A stretch of DNA of 22,007 nucleotides from a virus. The first letter of the stretch is position 1, and every line of letters starts with the position of its first letter. Below the pieces are notes generated by a model. It was not told the origin of the DNA. It saw only the letters and a list, made by a program, of their open reading frames with translations, and ran no database searches. Where the stretch lies: IMG/VR virus record IMGVR_UViG_3300001678_000045, positions 1 to 22,007 of that record; one strand, 5' to 3'. This document shows, piece after piece, positions 13,701-20,807 of the stretch. Both the position numbers and the translations under genes were made by a program.

Positions 13701-14698
13701 GTGGCAGTAGTCGGTTGAATAGTTGGAACACCCAAACCAAGAGCCTCTACCGCAGTCCCCTGACGTTTAGCTAATGCTTGTAAAATACTAGCGCTGGTTT
13801 GTACAGGCCAATCTTCCTCTGAGAACAGTGGGTATGGACCCTTTTGTACACGAGATGCCTCAGTTAAAGAGTCTTGCAGCAAGTACCTATCTGCTAGTTT
13901 AGGGAACTTAGCCCTAAATGGCCTTGTCTGGGCTAGTTTACTAAAGCCCTTCTTTCCTGCGAACATAAGCGTATCACCCGCTAAACTACCGCCTGCTGAT
14001 ATTGCGGCCTGCGTGGTTACTTCCCCATTTAGGGCTTCCTCATTAGGGTGTTCGGCAGTTCCGTATATATTAGGGTCTAACAAGCCCCTCTCTAATAAAT
14101 CGTACAATTTATTGTAGGTATAACCACCAGTAGCAATTCCTGAACCAATCGCTGAGCCGAAGTACATTCCAGGGGGTCCGCCTAAACCAAATCCGATAGC
14201 ACCACCCGCACCCGCACCTCCTGTCTCCCATGCCATTACAGCACCGTCGTCACTCCAGTCGCCCGTCTCGATGCCCGGGGGTTCTACCCACGTAGGCTTC
14301 ATTGTATTAGGGTCAGTGTACACCCAGTGTCCTGAGTTCTCGTCTTGGAATACATCAAACGCGTGTCCGCCCTTCGCCGCCTCGGAAAAATAATTTCTCA
14401 ACAGCTGTCTAATTGCGTACGGTTTAGAGTTAGATGGTACGTGTGACAGTTCTCCTTGAAAAGCCTCAGGAGCGCCTACATTACTAATGCCTGTATCTTC
14501 TTCAGGTACCTGTGTAATAGTGTTCTGCCACTGGTCACCTACCCAGTTAGTTACGTCATCTACCCAGCTCGTATCTTGCCCTTCTCTGATTACATCAGAG
14601 TGCCTCTTACGAGTATCGAACGTACCAAAATCCTCAGTAACTGGTGGAGCGTTAATTCCTAGTCTCTCTAGCTGGTCAGTAGTTATTCCAAATCCCAT
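10745..14698 (-). CDS. Putative internal virion / DNA-ejection protein, 1317 aa
   Basis: This is the largest gene and the last of the leftward operon. Residues about 159-192 form a Gly-rich segment (GGAGAGGAIGFGLGGPPGMY onwards) typical of glycine-zipper membrane-inserting parts. The middle is long and helical (about residues 400-1050). Near the C-terminus it repeats FTQGVD and carries YKDGGVV and YAEGGLV, short motifs common in marine phage virion proteins, before a basic tail (MTKKQKEKAKVKAIKKGNK). Size, position at the end of the tail gene block, and make-up fit the large ejection proteins of podoviruses such as T7 gp15/gp16. No lytic transglycosylase motif was recognised. Start ATG 14698 has an AAGGAA site. 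Role inferred, not shown by homology. Confidence 0.7.
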   Translation of the reverse strand: MGFGITTDQLERLGINAPPVTEDFGTFDTRKRHSDVIREGQDTSWVDDVTNWVGDQWQNTITQVPEEDTGISNVGAPEAFQGELSHVPSNSKPYAIRQLLRNYFSEAAKGGHAFDVFQDENSGHWVYTDPNTMKPTWVEPPGIETGDWSDDGAVMAWETGGAGAGGAIGFGLGGPPGMYFGSAIGSGIATGGYTYNKLYDLLERGLLDPNIYGTAEHPNEEALNGEVTTQAAISAGGSLAGDTLMFAGKKGFSKLAQTRPFRAKFPKLADRYLLQDSLTEASRVQKGPYPLFSEEDWPVQTSASILQALAKRQGTAVEALGLGVPTIQPTTATKSITSTAVSAAKALVRRQRIAVGEQAIGKGTGTAAGKIESQATSTTVKDSVQSVAYDDMTEEQALALENLGFGTTQEQQKAAGILMLDPQKVADLKRVSIELSQMESSALNWKNSGLLRDKHQARVENIHTRYTEMLQNSGLDKDTVRTLGQQYLKQANNDLHKYLGETRIYDSGEFNADVTQTATELTKTVADLIRFTSDPAKANSSVKSAFASAESILDSRVNQAYLNILGDDFNPDVPMFDASQIEGTVLKQIKKLPKLFPQLSGDTTFIKNLQNNIFDADGNPLKLSWADLDKEIKILRQTKRAVWNTSTDRINKQTLLDIEQGLLDWRYNTLKGTSGEDVLVRLNEADSLTRAAHATFDSELISSLVGDNVPIKEKKLFALLTSDNIGDSDVYYIKNLMDSYIGDPYSKVGPQQLTPIPKQHGDDLYEATREAFYNSYRRDVLKEDTNLGPSADIAGIDRKVTMSREQAHDNWITDHKEYLEKWLDPEDVARFYDINKLSTQLRAESEILKEIQKMPGMKDSNTVFQTTYGPGPAKYAATENVWQVLHHQDGEAKAGAEKYIKQYQRMIFNDINDKILKTNLKDDPNITSEVFVDFKSIDDYIKKNHDSMELWLGPDKIRELKEIRYLAELATTWRTNHPEKAKINPSDMLNDGLRAYVGMFTRTGRALTGYKRFKARGENQQVMAVLLDAEVAAKRINHLDRSRIMNMFNIISMKPGGRELERDQVDTSNISDVTSGAPKPDTSQYNWDLNSKLFTQGVDEKKKEFTQGVDDFKANFNKGYKDGGVVHDYQLPTLNRPDYMDGMMQEGVQEALQTIQALREAGREQEAVAIERELEASMLLNKQNQGTYMQLPNESGEGYRQRAGGMLGAEMERTAEQGYAEGGLVTQDQMQGIMQQLSGVQPTAQARPIIPPLIDDVDAGNGIMLPDSGVMSVDTDAGYAPTMTKKQKEKAKVKAIKKGNKRQLTAPPPTTGILSGF
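10747..10773 (-). terminator. Leftward terminator inside the end of the 1317-aa gene
   Basis: CCA+GACAG (10752-10759) pairs with CTGTC+TGG (10765-10773, one G bulged) around a 5-nt loop. Five A at 10747-10751 give UUUUU after the hairpin on the minus strand. The hairpin overlaps the last codons of the 1317-aa gene and its stop. It should end the leftward virion operon. Confidence 0.7.
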
Positions 14699-14706
14699 AA
14701 TATTCC

Positions 14707-17472
14707 TTATTTTTGAGCGGTGGGTGTTGCTAAATATTTGAAGATAGCTGTTATTTGACTCTCACTAAGGCCTTTCCCCTGTAAATATTTCTGCATCCCC
14801 AGTGCTACCCCGTCACTACCCTCTCCATGAATGGCTATCAACTTAGCTATCTCCTTATGTACCGCTGGTAAATAATGGGATACTTGTTCGAGAGTGGTTG
14901 GCTTAGAACCACCGGTGGTTGATTGGGTGCTAGTACTTCCATCTTCGGCTTCGCCTCTACCTTCCCCGAAGGCTAGGTTGTAGGCTATAGCCTTATTCTT
15001 ACCGGTAAAGCCCATTAAGAAGTTATCTCTATTCGCAAATGCAGACTCCCATTCAGAGCCGTATACCTCTAGGTCAGACTTTCTAGCGGACTGTAATTGA
15101 TTGATGATAGTACTCTTATCTGCGCCCCAGTCACCTAACGCTGCTATGTTACGAACTTCGTCCCTCATATCTTCGTTGGAGATTGACTTTCCTTTCTCAC
15201 CATGTCGCGCCATCAGTCTCTGCCTAGCTAGTGTTCTAATCAAGCCTTTAATTTCGTTGTTTTTTCGCACAGTCTCCGTAAAACTAGAGGCGAAGGTTTC
15301 CTCAAACGCTTTTTCTATACTGGTCGCGTTGTCTCCTACATTAGCATTAGAATTCCAGAGAGGGCTTACTAACTTAGAGAAACTGCTAGTTAAGTTACCT
15401 AGCCAGTTAGTTGAGTTATCCGGTGATTCTTCAATAGTTTTGATAAGACTGCGATAGCTAGTCATGAGACCATTGTAACTAGTCTTCTTGGATTTAATTT
15501 CACTCTGAACTACTGTAGGAGGTCTATTACTTCTTAGGGCAACCTCAATATTGCTTAGCTCTTTATCATTAGGGTGTTTTTTGCGTAATTTACTCAGCAC
15601 CACTAGTGGGTTCTCTTTGCCTGTGTTGTTCTGCACCTCTCCAAATCTATTTATTGTGCTTGAGCCGTTATACGCAGATATATAATCATTGGCAAACTGT
15701 GCTGCTTGCTTCTGGGTTAACCGGTCTAGGACATCTCTGGTGGAGAGTGCCGACATCTCATTTAGCCTTTGGCCAGCGCGTTCTTTACCGGTATTCTTGC
15801 CGGTTACTTGAGATGTTGAAATGGTACCGTCTTTGTTGACCTCCCATTTAGTGTACATCTTCTCTTTAGCATCGTCTGTTGCAGTTCTCTTAGTCTCTGC
15901 TAATTTAGCGTACTTGAGTGCCAATTCTTGTTTCTTGTTTGCTAGAGCGTTGTGGTCTTTTTTAGTTTCCTTCCAAGTTTTAAGCGCTTCTTTACCTGCT
16001 ATACCTACTGCATTTAGGAAAGACCCCGGAGTTGACATCAACGTAAGACCGAACTGCATCATTGCCGCGCCCCACTCCTTGTCTGAGTTTTTCATATTCA
16101 GCATTTTCTCGCCTTCTAAGTACAACTCTAACGCTTTAGCATCTAATCCTTTGGCGGTTAGCGGGCCACTTGTAACAGCTCCCTTTAAAGTGTTAGTGGC
16201 AACAACTGCTTCTTGGGGAGTTTCTACGCTAGCCTTTTTAGCCGCTTCTAGATTCTGCAGTCCCTTAACGCCCCAATCTACAGGCGATAACTGTTTACCG
16301 TCTACGTTAGACATTGTTGAAGGTACGTTAGACATTTGAGGGTCTAGTGTTGACTCATCTACCTTTATCTGAGGCTTCTTACCTGTGAAGTCTAACGCTT
16401 TTAAGTTGGCTGCTGCTTTTTCCTCTGCGGCAATAGTAGATACCAGTGATTTAGTCTCGTCGCCCTGAGGGTCGTTTAGGTAATCTGCTTCGGCGTTTGC
16501 TTTTTCCTGTTGTCTTTTGGCGTAGTCCGCATCTAGGTTTTCATATATGTCGTCTATGTTTCCCATCTCAGCATCGTCTGCAGTTTCTGCATCCCAGTCA
16601 GCTAGCATTTGTTGCGTTTCTAATTCATCTTGCTTAGCGAATTCCACGTCTTCTGCTTCTTCTCGTTGTGCTCTAACATAGGCTGTTCTAGCTAATTCCT
16701 CACCCTTAGGTGATTTAGAGTCCTCCATTTGACGTCTAAACTCATTATAAGCAGCCTCTTTTCTTTTCTTTTCTTCTCGTTGTTTATATTCTAAGTCTAA
16801 GTCGGCGTACATGTCATCTGCTTCACTCATCTGAGTGTCCATCTTAGTGTCTGCATCCCAGTCAGCTAGCATCTGGCGCGTGTCAGTCTCATCTGCCTCT
16901 TTAGCTACGAGGTCCTCAGCCCTAATTCTATCGTCGTTTTTTCTGAATCCCTGTGCTATATCTCTGGAGTACTGTTGTCTGGCCTGCTCTTCTTCATCAG
17001 TCGATTTAAAGTCACGGGCCATAGTTCTTGCATCGTGTCCTTTAAAGCCTTGGGCTATATCTCTGGAGTACTGTTGTCTGGCCTGCTCTTCGTCGTTCGA
17101 TTTAAAGCCCTGTGCCATAGTTCTTGCAGCATAATTAGAGTCTAAGTCAGCGTACATGTCGTCTGCTCCACTCATCTGAGTGTCCATCTGAGTGTCCGCA
17201 TCCCAGTCAGCTAGCATCTGGCGCGTGTCAGTCTCATCTGCAATCCCTGCTTGTATATCTCTGGACTCGTATACTTTAACTAGGTCTGCCTTACGGTTCT
17301 GCAGAGACATATGCTCTTTTGATTTAGGGTCTGTCTGGGCTATTAGTCTATCAAGTACTTCAATAGCACCTCTGAAATGCTCTTCTGACCAACCTTGTGT
17401 CTCTTTTGCAGCCTGGGTTGTATCATCAATACCGTCTGTCTGGTAGTAAGTCTCCAGTTTGTTGTTTCGCAT
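14707..17472 (-). CDS. Large virion-associated protein with acidic internal repeats, 921 aa
   Basis: The N-terminal third holds two repeat families: an acidic unit, DTRQMLADWDADTQMD...DDMYADLD, at residues 79-114, 194-229 and (diverged) 282-317, and a tandem 32/33-aa unit, ARTMAQGFKSNDEEQARQQY...DIAQGF, at 116-147 and 148-180. The rest is helical and polar, with a moderately hydrophobic stretch near 460-490 (WGAAMMQFGLTLMSTPGSFL). It lies beside the putative ejection protein and is probably a second internal virion protein. The start at ATG 17472 has no visible Shine-Dalgarno site and overlaps the upstream gene by 47 nt, so coupling is likely. The next possible start is far inside the protein. 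Confidence 0.7.
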   Translation of the reverse strand: MRNNKLETYYQTDGIDDTTQAAKETQGWSEEHFRGAIEVLDRLIAQTDPKSKEHMSLQNRKADLVKVYESRDIQAGIADETDTRQMLADWDADTQMDTQMSGADDMYADLDSNYAARTMAQGFKSNDEEQARQQYSRDIAQGFKGHDARTMARDFKSTDEEEQARQQYSRDIAQGFRKNDDRIRAEDLVAKEADETDTRQMLADWDADTKMDTQMSEADDMYADLDLEYKQREEKKRKEAAYNEFRRQMEDSKSPKGEELARTAYVRAQREEAEDVEFAKQDELETQQMLADWDAETADDAEMGNIDDIYENLDADYAKRQQEKANAEADYLNDPQGDETKSLVSTIAAEEKAAANLKALDFTGKKPQIKVDESTLDPQMSNVPSTMSNVDGKQLSPVDWGVKGLQNLEAAKKASVETPQEAVVATNTLKGAVTSGPLTAKGLDAKALELYLEGEKMLNMKNSDKEWGAAMMQFGLTLMSTPGSFLNAVGIAGKEALKTWKETKKDHNALANKKQELALKYAKLAETKRTATDDAKEKMYTKWEVNKDGTISTSQVTGKNTGKERAGQRLNEMSALSTRDVLDRLTQKQAAQFANDYISAYNGSSTINRFGEVQNNTGKENPLVVLSKLRKKHPNDKELSNIEVALRSNRPPTVVQSEIKSKKTSYNGLMTSYRSLIKTIEESPDNSTNWLGNLTSSFSKLVSPLWNSNANVGDNATSIEKAFEETFASSFTETVRKNNEIKGLIRTLARQRLMARHGEKGKSISNEDMRDEVRNIAALGDWGADKSTIINQLQSARKSDLEVYGSEWESAFANRDNFLMGFTGKNKAIAYNLAFGEGRGEAEDGSTSTQSTTGGSKPTTLEQVSHYLPAVHKEIAKLIAIHGEGSDGVALGMQKYLQGKGLSESQITAIFKYLATPTAQK
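16786..17238 (-). repeat. Internal repeats coding the acidic modules of the 921-aa protein
   Basis: Two 96-bp near-identical copies lie at 16801-16896 and 17146-17241, with a diverged third copy at about 16522-16629. Between the two close copies sit two tandem units of 96-99 bp (about 16933-17031 and 17032-17127). All keep the reading frame. High identity at DNA level suggests recent duplication. The unit lengths are whole numbers of codons. Confidence 0.85.
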
Positions 17473-18010
17473 TATTTAAAGCATCACTTGAAATCGACGG
17501 GATACCGGCGTTTTGCTGTTGTGCCTGTGCCTTAGCGTAATCAACCTCTCGTTGCATACGGTTCATTGAGTTTTCACCAGCTACTACGCTCTGTTGTGCT
17601 TGAGTTAGTTGTGGTTGTGTGTGCTCCACGGGTAGTATCGGCGGTGTTGCTACCGAACCTTCTAGTCCAGCGTTCTGTATGCCCTGAAACACCTGCATCT
17701 GCTCTGGTGTCCACTGGTTAGCTGCACCACTTAGCCCCATTCCTGTTGCGTTCATAGCATCTGGTTCTAGATTAGCGCGCGTCCAGTCTTGCAGTGACAT
17801 GCCAGCTTGTTCTGCTGAACTACCATATAAAGTACCTAGTGCACCCATACCCATAGCCATTCTATCAGCCATAGACATATTATTAAGTTCGTTGCGGTCC
17901 TTGACATCACTCCACTTCTTGGCATCGAGTCGCTGCCATCTATCTACTGCAGACTCATCCTTGTGGTCTAAAGACCTAGTGAACTCTAGTAACTTTTCTG
18001 AAATACTCAT
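17426..18010 (-). CDS. Hypothetical virion-block protein, 194 aa
   Basis: The protein has a charged helical N-terminus (MSISEKLLEFTRSLDHKDES), a Met/Gly-rich centre (MSMADRMAMGMGALGTLYGS) and a Gln-rich tail (AQAQQQNAG). It starts directly after the stop of the upstream gene (TAA then ATG), and its end overlaps the 921-aa gene by 47 nt in another frame. The composition fits a structural or chaperone protein of the tail or ejection apparatus. No family is recognised. Confidence 0.6.
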   Translation of the reverse strand: MSISEKLLEFTRSLDHKDESAVDRWQRLDAKKWSDVKDRNELNNMSMADRMAMGMGALGTLYGSSAEQAGMSLQDWTRANLEPDAMNATGMGLSGAANQWTPEQMQVFQGIQNAGLEGSVATPPILPVEHTQPQLTQAQQSVVAGENSMNRMQREVDYAKAQAQQQNAGIPSISSDALNNAKQQTGDLLPDRRY

Positions 18011-19228
18011 TTAACTACCCCACCATCCAAATTCTTTACCTGCCCCTGCTAGAGTGGCTAATCCTCCTACTAACTGACTAGCTCTAGAAGGGTCCTCTGT
18101 TTCTGTTGTGGTCATAGATTGTTGTCTATATGGAGTTCCTTGAACTAGACCACTCATAAAGTTAAGTTGCTCATAAGGGTACTTCTGCTTTTTCATGAAC
18201 TCATTTTGGTCGATATCAAGTCCACGCTGAGCTTGTACCTGCTGTAAGTTACCTACGTTCTGCAGTGCTGAGATATCATCACCAGTGAAGCCTCGTGACA
18301 TTCTAGCGATGTTAGCCTGATTTAATCCTACCTGACCTAATTGCTGTCCGATGCCTGCTTGGGTTTCACCCATTTGACCGTATCTACCACCTAGAGCGCC
18401 TAATTGCTGTCCAAATGTACCGTACTGACCACCTAATTGACCTAATTGAGTTGCTACGTTTTGTTGCATTCCTGAACTAACCTGACCTAATCCACCGATA
18501 CCTTGTGCGGCACCTGCTTGTCTAGCCATCTGGTTCTGGAAATTCTGCATAGAAGCATTCTGTGCTTGTCCGAAGTTCTGAGCATTAGACTGATTGATGA
18601 ACTGAGATTGTTTATCCATCATATTTCTACGATGCTCTGCTTCAGCAATACCGTGTCTTGCGCCTCCGTATGCTCCACCTGCAACAGCATTTGCGTTAAT
18701 CTGGTTAAGGCCCATCGTGCCTTGTCGACGCATCTCATCAAGACCCTGCTTAGTTACAGCATCTTGGTATGGATTCATAAATCCAGCTGCAGATTTAGGG
18801 TCGTATGCTCCTGCAGAGCCTGAGTACATACCTGCAAGACCTGGCAACATTGCATTAAAGGTACCTGGCGCGCCTCGCGCAGCCGCTGCTGCTTCGTTAG
18901 TTAAGCCTGCACCTGTACCAGTTAAAGTAACACCCTGTCCAAATAAAGGGGTTCCTGCTCCTGCTTGAGTGATGCCTGCTCTAGCATGTTTAGCTTGCTC
19001 TCCCATCAGTCCAGTAGAGGCTGTAAGAGCCGATTGTCCTGAACCTACATTAGAGCCTACTAGGCTAGCTGCTTGATTTTGAGGGGCTGTAAAACCTGCT
19101 AGTTGCGAACCACCGTAGGCCGTATAGGGTTGCTCAGTTAGTGTTTGTCCAGAGGCAAGGGTCTTCTTAGCATAATCCTCCATCCATTCTGGCATTCCTC
19201 CCAGTGTCGTGCTTGTGCTTGTTGCCAT
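18011..19228 (-). CDS. Gln/Gly/Ala-rich virion protein, 405 aa
   Basis: The protein opens MATSTSTTLGGMPEWMEDYA, then PYTAYGGSQLAGFTAPQNQA, a start seen in many uncultured marine podovirus virion proteins. The middle is Gln/Gly/Ala-rich with short repeats (QLGQLGGQYG, QLGALGGRYG, GQQLGQVGLN) and a helical KSQFINQSNAQNFGQAQNAS region. There are no membrane helices or enzymatic motifs. It lies between the Gly-rich 359-aa protein and the 194-aa protein in a tightly packed operon, so a tail or internal structural role is likely. A GAGGGA site lies about 11 nt upstream of ATG 19228, inside the end of the preceding gene. Confidence 0.7.
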   Translation of the reverse strand: MATSTSTTLGGMPEWMEDYAKKTLASGQTLTEQPYTAYGGSQLAGFTAPQNQAASLVGSNVGSGQSALTASTGLMGEQAKHARAGITQAGAGTPLFGQGVTLTGTGAGLTNEAAAAARGAPGTFNAMLPGLAGMYSGSAGAYDPKSAAGFMNPYQDAVTKQGLDEMRRQGTMGLNQINANAVAGGAYGGARHGIAEAEHRRNMMDKQSQFINQSNAQNFGQAQNASMQNFQNQMARQAGAAQGIGGLGQVSSGMQQNVATQLGQLGGQYGTFGQQLGALGGRYGQMGETQAGIGQQLGQVGLNQANIARMSRGFTGDDISALQNVGNLQQVQAQRGLDIDQNEFMKKQKYPYEQLNFMSGLVQGTPYRQQSMTTTETEDPSRASQLVGGLATLAGAGKEFGWWGS

Positions 19229-19229
19229 C

Positions 19230-20309
19230 TTATCTTGCTCCCTCTAATGAGTACATTAAATCGTATAGTTTCTTGGCGCCCAGTCTAGGGTCGCCTTGTC
19301 CTGCGTTTCTGACAGCGTCTGCTGTCATTACAAATTCACCTTTTGATGCCATAATAGGTACATCGTCTGCTGTTCCTGTTGTTCCGTGCTTAATCATACC
19401 ACCGTGACTTGCGTATGCAACTGGCTTGTAGTAGTCCATAAGCTCTTCTTCAGTTAAATTAGGATTTTCTATAACCATAGGAACTGGTGTTATGAGTGGT
19501 GATGCGACATAATCAGCAACATTTACTGGTAGTGTAGGTGCGTCGTAATTTGCATAAGCACCGTACCCTGTTGTGTCCGATGTAACCTTGTTATTACCTG
19601 AGTCCGTTGTAGCTCCTGAGTCCGTGTAGTCTATCTTAAACCCTTCGCCTTTATCAGTGTTTGGTACGTAGGAATTTCCTACCGCGTCTGGTTCTGTTGC
19701 TACTGAGCTAAGCAGGGCCGACATAGCCATCGGGCTATTCGCTACTTTCTTAGCTAGGTGCTTCCAAGCTCCGCCCACTCCCTTGTTAGCTACTGTACGA
19801 CTAACTGCGTCACTTCCCCAACTACCTGCAGAGCCACCTATATTACCAAACGACCCTACACCGCCTATACCACCACCAGACCATCCTGCGACACCTGTAC
19901 CAAACGCTCCACCAGCAGCAAGAGAGCCACCTACATAACCAAGAGCAGCGCCTTTTAGTGCGCCTTTTATACCGCCACCGCCTGTAGCACCAGCTAGGCC
20001 ACCTCCAATTGCGGCGCCCATAGGTCCACCTAAGGCGTAGCCTATTACAGGGGCTGCTAGTTTAAATAATTTCTTAAAGAACCCGTACTCAGGTTTGCCT
20101 GTTACTGGGTTTAGAGATGTGATTCCAGAGCCTACTTTAAATTGACGCGGGTCGAACCCTTCCTCAATGTACGCTTGGTATAACTTTTTCTGTAGGTCAG
20201 GGTGGCGCGCCATCATCTCAGGTGGAACCATCATTTCACCTGGAGTTACGTGGGCCATCATGCTATCGTTGCCCCTTCCGTATTGTGCTAAGTCTTGTAT
20301 ACCTGCCAT
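19230..20309 (-). CDS. Gly-rich marine-phage virion protein, 359 aa
   Basis: Residues 18-60 read MMAHVTPGEMMVPPEMMARH...IEEGFDPRQFKVG, a pattern widespread in marine podovirus structural proteins. Residues 84-160 are a long Gly/Ala-rich segment (APVIGYALGGPMGAAIGGGL onwards) that could insert in or span a membrane. The C-terminus contains SKGEFVMTADAVRNAGQG and ends KKLYDLMYSLEGAR, again a common phage virion motif. The start is at ATG 20309 right after the upstream stop. The likely role is in the tail or ejection machinery. The family is recognised by pattern only. Confidence 0.7.
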   Translation of the reverse strand: MAGIQDLAQYGRGNDSMMAHVTPGEMMVPPEMMARHPDLQKKLYQAYIEEGFDPRQFKVGSGITSLNPVTGKPEYGFFKKLFKLAAPVIGYALGGPMGAAIGGGLAGATGGGGIKGALKGAALGYVGGSLAAGGAFGTGVAGWSGGGIGGVGSFGNIGGSAGSWGSDAVSRTVANKGVGGAWKHLAKKVANSPMAMSALLSSVATEPDAVGNSYVPNTDKGEGFKIDYTDSGATTDSGNNKVTSDTTGYGAYANYDAPTLPVNVADYVASPLITPVPMVIENPNLTEEELMDYYKPVAYASHGGMIKHGTTGTADDVPIMASKGEFVMTADAVRNAGQGDPRLGAKKLYDLMYSLEGAR

Positions 20310-20645
20310 CTACCCGCCTCTGTACCTATCTAAATATGATATTACAATGTCTAAACAGCCCCCTGCGGAAGCTGTTGCTTTGATTGAGTCCCCCTCTTCT
20401 AATACGAAGGAATGCTCTAAAAACTCAATGCTTGTTTTTGCGCCGACGCTAAGGTCTGTGGCGATATTAAAGGTAGACCCTGCACTACTGTCAGTGAAAT
20501 CAATTGTTACTGTCTGAGCCCCAGTAGTGGTGTTTGATATTATAACACTACTTAATATAAAAGACGACTGGGCAGGTGCAGTTAATAGAGTTGTCTGTGC
20601 TGTGGTAGATAAAGACGTACCTGTCGATTTAAAGAAGTTACTCAT
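20310..20645 (-). CDS. Small beta-rich virion protein, 111 aa
   Basis: The protein is rich in Ser and Thr with alternating strands (SFILSSVIISNTTTGAQTVT, FNIATDLSVGAKTSIEFLEH) and ends LDIVISYLDRYRGG. This beta-sandwich-like make-up is typical of small phage structural or fibre-related proteins found next to the nozzle gene. The start overlaps the upstream stop as ATGA. A copy of GATTTAAAG (plus strand 20626-20634) lies in its fifth to eighth codons, in a frame that does not code Asp-Leu-Lys. Confidence 0.65.
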   Translation of the reverse strand: MSNFFKSTGTSLSTTAQTTLLTAPAQSSFILSSVIISNTTTGAQTVTIDFTDSSAGSTFNIATDLSVGAKTSIEFLEHSFVLEEGDSIKATASAGGCLDIVISYLDRYRGG

Positions 20646-20806
20646 TTAAGTAACCACCCTTCAGCTTCACGTTGGTCAGCGTCATCCGCTAGCTCAAAAT
20701 CTACCTTACGGAATGCCAGTTCTAGTACTCTAACCAGTTGATTTAACTGCTCTTTTTCGTAACTATCCCTTGGAATAGGGAATCTTTCTTTTAGCAAAAC
20801 AGCCAT
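20642..20806 (-). CDS. Small hypothetical protein, 54 aa
   Basis: The frame is open back to 20881, but ATG at 20806 is chosen because a TAGGAGAT site lies just upstream and the nozzle gene's stop is one base away. The protein begins MAVLLKERFPIPRDSYEKEQ and ends with an acidic helix (DDADQREAEGWLL). It is coupled to both neighbours. Small proteins with the same opening style sit beside nozzle genes in marine podoviruses. Function unknown. Confidence 0.65.
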   Translation of the reverse strand: MAVLLKERFPIPRDSYEKEQLNQLVRVLELAFRKVDFELADDADQREAEGWLLK

Positions 20807-20807
20807 G

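Noticed and set aside
15821-16339. 172-aa rightward frame inside the 921-aa gene
   Set aside because: It lies opposite a long coding frame, has typical antisense composition (Ser/Leu/Phe-rich) and has no ribosome-binding site.
16786-17241. Repeat array resembling a CRISPR
   Set aside because: Units are about 96 bp, in frame and coding, with no short identical repeats separated by unique spacers. It is a protein repeat.
17426-17490. Programmed frameshift joining the 194-aa and 921-aa genes
   Set aside because: The downstream frame is +1 relative to the upstream one, no classic slippery heptamer is seen, and an in-frame TAA just before the ATG limits any fusion. Simple overlap is the easier reading.
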